A DNA stretch of 11,555 nucleotides from NCBI GenBank assembly GCA_003024985.2, contig PXIH01S0021889.1; one strand, 5' to 3'. Both the position numbers and the translations under genes were made by a program. Position 1 is the stretch's first letter, and every line of letters begins with the position of its first letter. Positions 1-8,500 of this stretch are shown here, in pieces. The DNA is from Euperipatoides rowelli (Eukaryota; Onychophora; Udeonychophora; Euonychophora; Peripatopsidae). The notes beneath the pieces are model-generated. The model saw nothing but the letters and a program-made list of their open reading frames with translations, was not told the DNA's origin and searched no databases.

Positions 1-78
1 TTTTTTTCGTGCTGCTACTGGCTGCTGACAAAAAACACCAGATATCACCNCAATTAGACCTAAAAAATATTTTTTTTT

Positions 79-400
79 GTCAAGGGGATTGACCAACATT
101 AAGACAACAAAACTTCCAGACAACCAAAAAAAAAAAAACTTGATCAAATCAAACTTTGCGAAGGGGCCCGTTATTTTCCTGCAGGGGCCATCAAAATACG
201 TATGTCACTGGAGGGGGCTAAAGTGTACATAAAAATCATTGTTTTAAAGTTGGAAAAAAAAATATATTGACTTGGCAATTTTGTGGGTTCTCCCCCCCCC
301 AACCATAAGGCCTTAGCGAGGGCCCTGATAATAATATAAAATATATAAGATTTGATTAAGGTTTGACATGACATGTACTCTTGTCAATCCCCCACCGGTC
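79..400. repeat. MITE-like inverted repeat
   Basis: GTCAAGGGGATTGACC at 79-94 is matched in reverse complement by 383-400 (GACCGGTGGGGGATTGAC). Further in, CTTGATCAAATC at 139-150 matches GATTTGATTAAG at 349-360, and GAAGGGGCCC near 160-169 matches AGGGCCCT at 319-326. Two nested matching blocks in the right order suggest a short non-autonomous element with imperfect terminal inverted repeats. The middle contains a C9 run (292-300) and no convincing coding sequence. Confidence 0.5.
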
Positions 401-595
401 AAACAAAATTCTGAGCCCATACAAAACACACAAGATAATTTTCTTTTTAGAAAGCTTCTAATGAGTCTTTGGGTTGATACAAGGCTATATTGCCTAAAAA
501 TAAATATCTTAAAAATGTTAAAAATTTAATTAATTTGTGACAGTTTAGTAGTATTGCATAGAAAAGTGACAATGCTTTACCTTCCAAGCATTTAG

Positions 596-615
596 AAATA
601 AATAAATAAATAAAT
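596..615. repeat. (AAAT)5 microsatellite
   Basis: Five uninterrupted AAAT units run to the C at 616. Confidence 0.95.
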
Positions 616-1301
616 CTTAGCAACATATTTTCTAACTGAAAACCCAGACAACTGATCCAAGATGACAGTAATAACGTGTTACACAAGTCTTATTTCATCA
701 GATATAACTTTAAAAATTTGTTTTAGATTTAATTAGCCTAGTGCATTTTGACCCTTCATCCATCCGTCCCAACCATTCAAACAGACTAAATTACTTTTTG
801 ATTTAAAATTCTTCAAAGAGTATTTCATCCACAGAGGATAGCATTGAATATTAATGCTGAGTAAAAGAAACAAAAGATTGTGAAGACTTTGATATATATG
901 ATGGTTATGATTAAACAGTGGTAGTGGGAGTGTGCTGAGAAAGAATGGAGTGACAGGGGTGGTGTTGGTTAGTGGAATAGAATATAATTCTTTTAACACT
1001 GGATTGAGAGATTAAGGAATATAAATTAAGTGATTTATGTACATGTGATTGATAACTATGAATTTCTTGTACTTATGCATGAGATGCAAATGACGCAATG
1101 AGATAGACTATATAGGTGCATGTTATTTTTCATCAAGTCTGTCTACATATATTTAGCCTACAGCTGTCAACAGTATTGTCATATACCCAGAAAGGAAAGT
1201 GATCTGCCTTTGCCTTTTAAAGTAAAAAAATTCCAATCTTAGTAACTTAGTTGTTCAACTAGTTTTCTGCCAATTTATATCATTGATGTGTATTTTTGTA
1301 T

Positions 1302-1329
1302 AAAAATGCTTGTTTAAAAATGCTTGTTT
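1302..1329. repeat. Tandem duplication of a 14-bp unit
   Basis: AAAAATGCTTGTTT occurs twice head to tail with no mismatch. This is a small local duplication. Confidence 0.95.
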
Positions 1330-2366
1330 AATAAATCAATGTTATATTCAGTCCTTTTAAATACATCAAAATTTGATTTTTATGCCAATATATCAAATTA
1401 TCAAACCGGCTTACGAGGCTTGACATATTTTGCCAGAAAAATCTTGCGCTGATTCCAGTAATAGTGGTTGACTGGTTTTCAGACCAGAATAGGACAGTTT
1501 CCTTCACAGACCAATCACAATTAAAATCAACGATGCTAAAGATATTTTTTTTTATTTGCAGTCAGTGGTTTCTATAAAAGCAACTCGAAACAAACACAAG
1601 CAGGCTGAAAATAAACATTTATATTTTTTGAATGCAAATAAAACCTGTAAAGAATGTTTAAGAAATATTAAAATCTTTGGAAATAAAGTTCAACAATTTG
1701 TTCAAGTTAATTACATACAAAAGTCTGGTATTTTTAGTTTTTTTTCTTTTCTTCTTAAAATTGATTTCAATTTCAATCCCAAGAATTCCCAAATTTTATG
1801 GATTTTATATTGATGAAACCTGTTTTTTTTTTCAATACTAAAACACTTTTGTTAACTAGTCTAAACAATAACTTAAGTCATGACTAGCATCTGGATCCCA
1901 GATATGCATTTTCCTCCAGCCCCAAAACCAACAAGATTTTATCCTTTGGCTACTTCAATTCAACTTCAGCATCTGGGTTTTATTTTTTTTGTAAACATAG
2001 AAACTTGCAAATTTTTTCAATTTCAATTTTCCAAATTGATTAATTTAACAAATATTTTTAGGTGAAACTAAACAAAATCAATTAAAAATAAATTATAAAC
2101 CCATTTTAAAGAAAAATTTTAAAGCCTAATCAGCTTTTAAGTAATTACCTAATAGAAGAGCAATTTAACTCTGAATCCACCAAACTTAAAATTGGAAAAC
2201 TTTTATCAACTATATGACTTAATTGGCAACCAACATATTTTTCTTCAAACATACTGATAAATGGATTGGATTTTAAAAAGTCAATTTATAATATAGAGCC
2301 TATTTCCCAAGCAGTCAATTACTTATAAATTTAAAGGTTAGTTCTTAATATGGATAATAGCATTAC

Positions 2367-2514
2367 CATTTGAATCTTCAATGACAATATCCAGATTGAC
2401 ATTAATATAAGCGTTGGGTTGATTTGCTAATGATGGATAACCATTTAGAACAGCTTCAGTTTCAGCAACATGAGTAAACAATACATGGTCTTTAATAATA
2501 TGGCCTTCTATCAC
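2367..2514 (-). CDS. FAS1 gene, exon E (middle of FAS1 domain 2)
   Basis: The acceptor tttttacacag|GTG is excellent, with a long pyrimidine tract, and joins exon D in phase 0. The product VIEGHIIKDHVLFTHVAETE... continues FAS1 domain 2, and GHII..H takes the place of the usual YHVVP. I end the exon at the donor AATG|GTAATG (phase 1). If it is not used, the frame reads nine further residues (GNAIIHIKN counted from the split Gly) and stops at TAA 2340-2338, before the H2 box. The extra residues look FAS1-like, so the 3' boundary is uncertain and the stop could be a true or alternative end. No following exon with an NGV(I/V)H-type H2 box was recognised between 1 and 2337. Confidence 0.78.
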
Positions 2515-5500
2515 CTGTGTAAAAAAAAAAAAATTGGTTTGAAATACAATAAAATATAAGAGACAACAATATCTATAAAAGCAGATGTTTTAATATAACC
2601 ATTCAAATGGATGCNTACAATGTAACATGAACAAATATGATTTTGAAGCCAGCAGATGTTTTAAAATCCAAACTTGTACCATTTTGAGTGAAATTATACA
2701 TTTAAGTAAATTTTGCATTAATTGTCAATCAAATGAATTGAACTGAATTATTGAAGTGTAGTATTGTATTTAATATTGGCATCAGTGACAATGACTACTC
2801 GAACACACATGTGGGCATAAAAAAATAAGCCCGAGAGTACAATCAAGTTTTTCATTATTCTCTATATTTGACAAATTAATGTATAGTTGCTTCAATAAAT
2901 AATTTAAATTTTACATTTCCAAAACATGTTGGGGTTTAAACTACACTAATCTGTAAATTTAATATTATATTATAAAATTAAAGTATTTCGCACTGGAGTT
3001 AGGGTAAGGGTAAATGTTAGATATGTAATTATTCTACGGTAGTTGGAGTTAGGATCAGCAAAAGATTAGGATATCATTTAATATACTAGATTTTAAGACT
3101 AAAAATATTAGCATTAGTTTTTTTAAAAATAATATTCCATTTTCAACAGACAATTACTGATGATCAATTTTCATCTTTCTAACCTTGCTAATTTCATTAT
3201 ATGAATGAGATTTATTTATATAAAAATTTTAATTAACTAAGATGTTATAAAAATAAAGCGTTTATTACTCAGTAATAAAATATTTATTTTTATGAAATCT
3301 TAGTTAATTACAATTTATATAAATAAATCTTTCATTTTCACATGTAATGAAATTAAGAAAATGTGTCGCTATTATCGGTAATTATGTCAGGACTCCATAG
3401 CCATTTTGAAAAGCAACGAAACACAAAACTCCAATCATCCCCCAAACCTCTTACACATTCAATTTTTTTTTCTGGGTGTGTACTGTATTCACTCCAAAAA
3501 ATGATTAACAGAATAATTTATAATCAAACTTGGTTACATGGGCCAGTAGTTTGAGATTAGACATGGAGATAAAATTAATTAGAGATAGTTTATTATAGAT
3601 GGTTTATTGGAGTTATTTTGCTAAATTGAAATGACCTACATAGGTCTTTTGGTATAATTTAGGTAGGCCTATGCCACTAGTTTTAGGATGAAAGATAAAC
3701 AAATGAGGTTAGGTCTAATATTTGTGTATGGGAGAGAATATTCTTGCCTTTAAAATTAAGCATTTCTGCTCGATTACAAATATTTAAATAACATTTCTAA
3801 CAAAAGACAACAAAGAGTAATCAATGGAGACATTAAGCATTAACTATGACTAATTTGGCAATGTCAAGTATATTCTTGCCTTCTTGGCCTAAATTTAACC
3901 TGTCTTGATTGTAACTTTAATTCAGCCATTTGGGGAAATACATGTAATATCTTCCCACATATTTTTCTCTCTCCTAATCTACTAGCCATTTAGCAAGATT
4001 AGCTTTTCAACCAAGGTTGAACACACCTTTATATCCAAAATTTTTCTAATACAATTATTTTATTTATATTTTTTAAAATTTTTATACTGAGTTTTATTTT
4101 TTTAATTTTTCAGCCAGAAACCAAATAAGCTTTAGTTTTAATGGGGCAAAGTTAGTATAAAAAATGTAGAAATATTTCCCTGATAAAAATTAATTTTATA
4201 ACTGAATCAAGACCATGGCAAATCTTTATAATTTTAAAAATTTTGCCCTACAAGTTGGTTGACATTTTGTAGATAAGATTTTTTAATTATGTTCCATGTG
4301 GCCATTATTTTATTCAACTTTCACTTAGAAAATATATCTATTAGAAATTAAATTTTATTTACCATTGCATCTATCTTGTCCAGTGTTCCAGGCTTCAACT
4401 TTCCTAAAGCATTATTTGTTGGAACAAAATATGTCAAGCTCTGGTTTTCATACATCTCCAGGCAATCATTTCTTGAAACAATTTTAAAGAAGTGACTAAA
4501 AGAAAAATATAAATAAATCGGTTTCTCATTTTATTTTCCACTGCATAGCCTAAACAAACAGCCCTAAAGTGTAACATCACTGTCAAGTGGAGATTTAATG
4601 AATAATCATACATGATAGATTTTACTCTAATTAGCAAGTGTTTATAAAACCTGAAGGAAATAAATTTCGTCCAATGTCATGGACATTGCTGATAAGTTGT
4701 AATTGAAACTTTCTACCCTTCCTAACAAACTATTTCTAAATTTGAAACAAGTGACCCTTTTGATTTACATTGAAACTTACAATATTTAAATCCATTATTT
4801 TTGTTTTAAAAATACTATTTGAAAAATTATAACAGAACACATTTTATTGATTGCCCTGATGTGTTAAGGTTAATCCATCCTCATACGATTTAATATTTTG
4901 AATCTTAGATCTTAAATTACAAAAAATAGTTTGAATTTTTTTTTTTTTTTATGAATACATGATAAAATTAATATGAACTTACTTAGTTTTCTCTTTAAAG
5001 TCTTCCCAATGATTAGGCTTACTAATAAACTTTGAAGCAGGGCCGGGATAACCAGATGGAATTAACTGTTTGTCTATGAGATGAATCATCATTTTCTTAT
5101 TAATCTCATCTAATTGAATAATTTGGGCATTATTGATGAAATAAGTCTAAAAAAGATTAGAAAATATATTTCACAATGGATTATAAATTAAGTATATACT
5201 CAAGAGATGTTAGGACATTTAAAAAAAAAATGAAAATCATACATACTGGACTTGGATAGGTTTCAATTTTGTTTATCCACAACATTGCATCTTTCAAACC
5301 AGCTGATTGAATTTTAGGTTTATATTTAAAAGACGATGGACTAGTGACTTTGTACAGCATGTCTGGATACACAAGTACTGAGGCTAAGTACAAAATATTT
5401 ATATTACTTAATGGAAGAATGAAGATACTTTGTATATTAAGTGCATTAAACATCTTTGGGTTGACCTAAATTTCAAATAATTTTATAATTCTGTGTATTT

Positions 5501-8500
5501 AGCATATCACAATGACATTTCAATGAAATTTTTTTTTTTTTTACATATAAATGAAAAGATTCTGTAAAGACCTCTACCAATAGATCTTAGCACATAATTT
5601 TATCACACTATAGGATCCTTTTGTTATTTCCTTTCCAAAGGGGAAAAAATGCTTTTATTTGAGATGTGGAGTCTTCAGAATTTGTTGGCCAGGGTAGGGT
5701 TGGAAGGCGATGAGAATGTTATTTGTGGCATAAATTAGTGCTGATATCGAATATTTTCTAATGTTAGGATATAGTTAAAATATAAAAAAAAATTGAATCT
5801 TTATGGCTAAGAAAAACAATTTTATAAAACAAAAAATTTTGCAAAATAATTTACCAGATGGAGCTGTAAGTTATGGTGATCATATAGAAGCAGGGTCAAG
5901 GGTTTTGGAATTTGTTTGAAAGTTTATTAGCTTGGTTGGAACTGTAGTCATAGGTCCAGGGCCAGGGTTGGGATCCCTTGTATGACTAATCTAAGAAAAA
6001 CTGTTATAACATACTTAAAACAGCTTATCAAAAATTCTATGGTAATGGTACCAGGCCCTACCTAGATTTCTAGACCCAGGGCCTTGATTAGGATGTGGGT
6101 CCCGTGTTTATATGTAGTGTTTTCTTACTAGCTATTTTAGGGTCCCTGTGCAATTTCACGAATATTTATTTTGAATGGTGCCATTTTGTTCAGTTTAAAA
6201 TCAGGATTAAGAAAATTGATGGTGGCCATCTCAGTTCGGAGGTGGGGGGGGGGTTAGGGGTGAAATTATAGGAAAATTGTGAATATATTTAAGTAAATTT
6301 GTGCTAGAATGATAAATTTGATGTCATTTTTTTTTAGCTTTAAGTACAGATTTAATAAAAACATGGATGCAGTGTTAACCATGGATAGGGGGAGGGAGAA
6401 TATGGGGCTGAAAAGGGCAAAACTATAAAAAGTTGACAAAGAGTCATTTGTGTGTGTGTTATTATACATAGATAAAGTATAATTTCCTCTATTTTTTGAC
6501 AAAATATGGACTTTCATTCACTAACATTATTCTGGCATAACTTTATATTGTTATTTGTTTAAAAAGGTGGCTTGTATGGGGATGCAACATCAAAGTAGTT
6601 GTTGGAAGGGAAATCTATTCATCACTGATGCAACAAATGATGCATGCTGCATTGTATGCTCTTTTGGAAACATTTTGAAAGAGAACAATAGTTGTAATGA
6701 ACCTCAGTTCTTGAAAGGCTTGGCAAACCAAGAGATTCTGAAGAATATCAAAACAGCCATATTGATTGGACTGGAAATGCTGAAGAATTGCAGCTTTGTG
6801 AACAAGAAATTCTGCAATGGGAAAAAAAAATTCCTACCTTAGTGAAGAATTACATGGATAGGGTTTTAAATCTCATTGTATTTATCCATGCTATTCAAAG
6901 AGTTTATTTAAGTAAAGGCTTTCAGCTTTGGATTTAACAATAATTTATTTGCTATGGACTTATGGAATTCAGCTAAATGCCCTGTGAGCTTGACATTTAT
7001 CTGAAATAAAGTCGTATAAAGAGGAAGAACAAGAGGCATGAAAGAACTAAAGAATGGTAGGTGGGCTCCCAATAAGGCATTGTGCCCTTTTGTTGTCTTG
7101 GGGTTGAAGCATTGAGACAAGAGCCAATGCTTTAATGATGGTCCCATTAATTTTTGGAACACTGTGCCACAAAACAAACTGTAAATCAACAGTAATGAAG
7201 AGCAAAGAAAGAACCCAAAGTAATAACAAAAAATGATAGCAAGCTATTCACCTTGTTGTATTGTGTCGATCATGTTCACACAGACTTGAAAGGGTGCATT
7301 GGAATATATGTACTGACTTCTGTTACCCATTCCTTGTTTAACAGTGATGGCAGTATGAACTATTGTTCCACAAAGAGCAAGCTGATGCATCATTTGGAAA
7401 TTTCAGCCTGTCTCAGAAAACCAAGGACTGCTACAACCAACTGAAGATGTATTCAGAGATTTGAAACAAGAAACACAAAGTGTTGCCACAATCAAATGAG
7501 CATATATCTTCACCCTGCCCTGTCAGTTGTGGTGGATGAAATGACAAAATGTGTAGGCCCTACTCAATGAAGCTTTTGAAAGATACAAAGACTGTTGTCA
7601 GACTTGGCATAGAAGTTCTGTAGATAAATATTTCAAAGTATGCTAATTTTTCAGAACTGCAAATCATATGATACTCAGAAAATTCTCTTAAAAAATATTA
7701 CACAGGAGAGATGGCAAAGAGGAAACCACCAGTAGGCCTACACTATTTATAGAAGAAAATACAGTAGTAAAACCTGAACTATTAAAGAAGCTGCTATCCC
7801 ATAGTAAAAATAAAGATTCCTTTAAAAAAACTTAGCCAAAAAGTTATTTAGATAACAGAATTGTACAAAAGTCTTCAGAGAGTTACAATGTGTTGATCAT
7901 TTAAAAAGTATCAGAAAGAAGCTGACAGAAGTGAGCAGAAAGAGGAGATATGACCATCAAATACTCTCACCAGATACTCATGTTTTAGTACACCAATACA
8001 AGTTTCATTTGTCAGAGGTTTGGAGCAGCAGGTTATATTAATTGGGAAGGTTTTTAATGCCCTAGGATCTTGGTAGGTTATGCATGTCACATCTGGAGCT
8101 GATGTAATAGGTTCTTTCTCAGTAAAATTTAAAACAAGCTTTTGGAATCAATTTAAAAGATACAAATGAGAATGTCCTGAATGCACTGTCATTGTTGGGT
8201 GAACTGAAAATATTGAAGAAAATATTTACTGCTACCTTGAGGAATACAGTCATTTGCTCCATTTTTATGCAATCACAAAACAATCAGAAAACTAATTGCA
8301 TTGTTTATTTTTCAAAAAAATTAACAGAAGGTATGCCACCTACTCAAGTTCTGTGCCCGGAATTGCAAAAAAGCTCACTAAACTATGTTATGGTACCAAG
8401 CGAACATTGCAAACTCAAATCTTCCATCATTAATTTTGGATAGCAGGAAGAAAATGGAAAGCTCAATTCTGTAATGTATGACTTTCCTTGTGAACCACAA

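Larger units (their letters stand above)
401..2337. other. Gene-free A/T-rich stretch
   Basis: I see no supported exon on either strand. This stretch should be intron or 3' flank of the minus-strand FAS1 gene. It holds an (AAAT)5 tract and a 14-bp direct duplication (listed separately). Open frames here (for example plus 1556-1813) are rich in Lys, Asn, Phe and Ile, as expected from A/T-rich non-coding DNA, and show no domain motifs. Confidence 0.5.

Noticed and set aside
1556-1813. Plus-strand open frame of 85 codons just after an acceptor-like TTTTATTTGCAG
   Set aside because: The composition is what A/T-rich non-coding DNA gives, no motif is visible, and no partner exon or donor was found.
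2998-3022. TTAGGG-like words (gttagggtaagggtaaatgttag)
   Set aside because: There are only two imperfect units, not a telomeric array.
6908-7229. Two overlapping minus-strand open frames of 60-93 codons
   Set aside because: They lie opposite the decayed plus-strand gene and show no family motif, so they are probably shadows.
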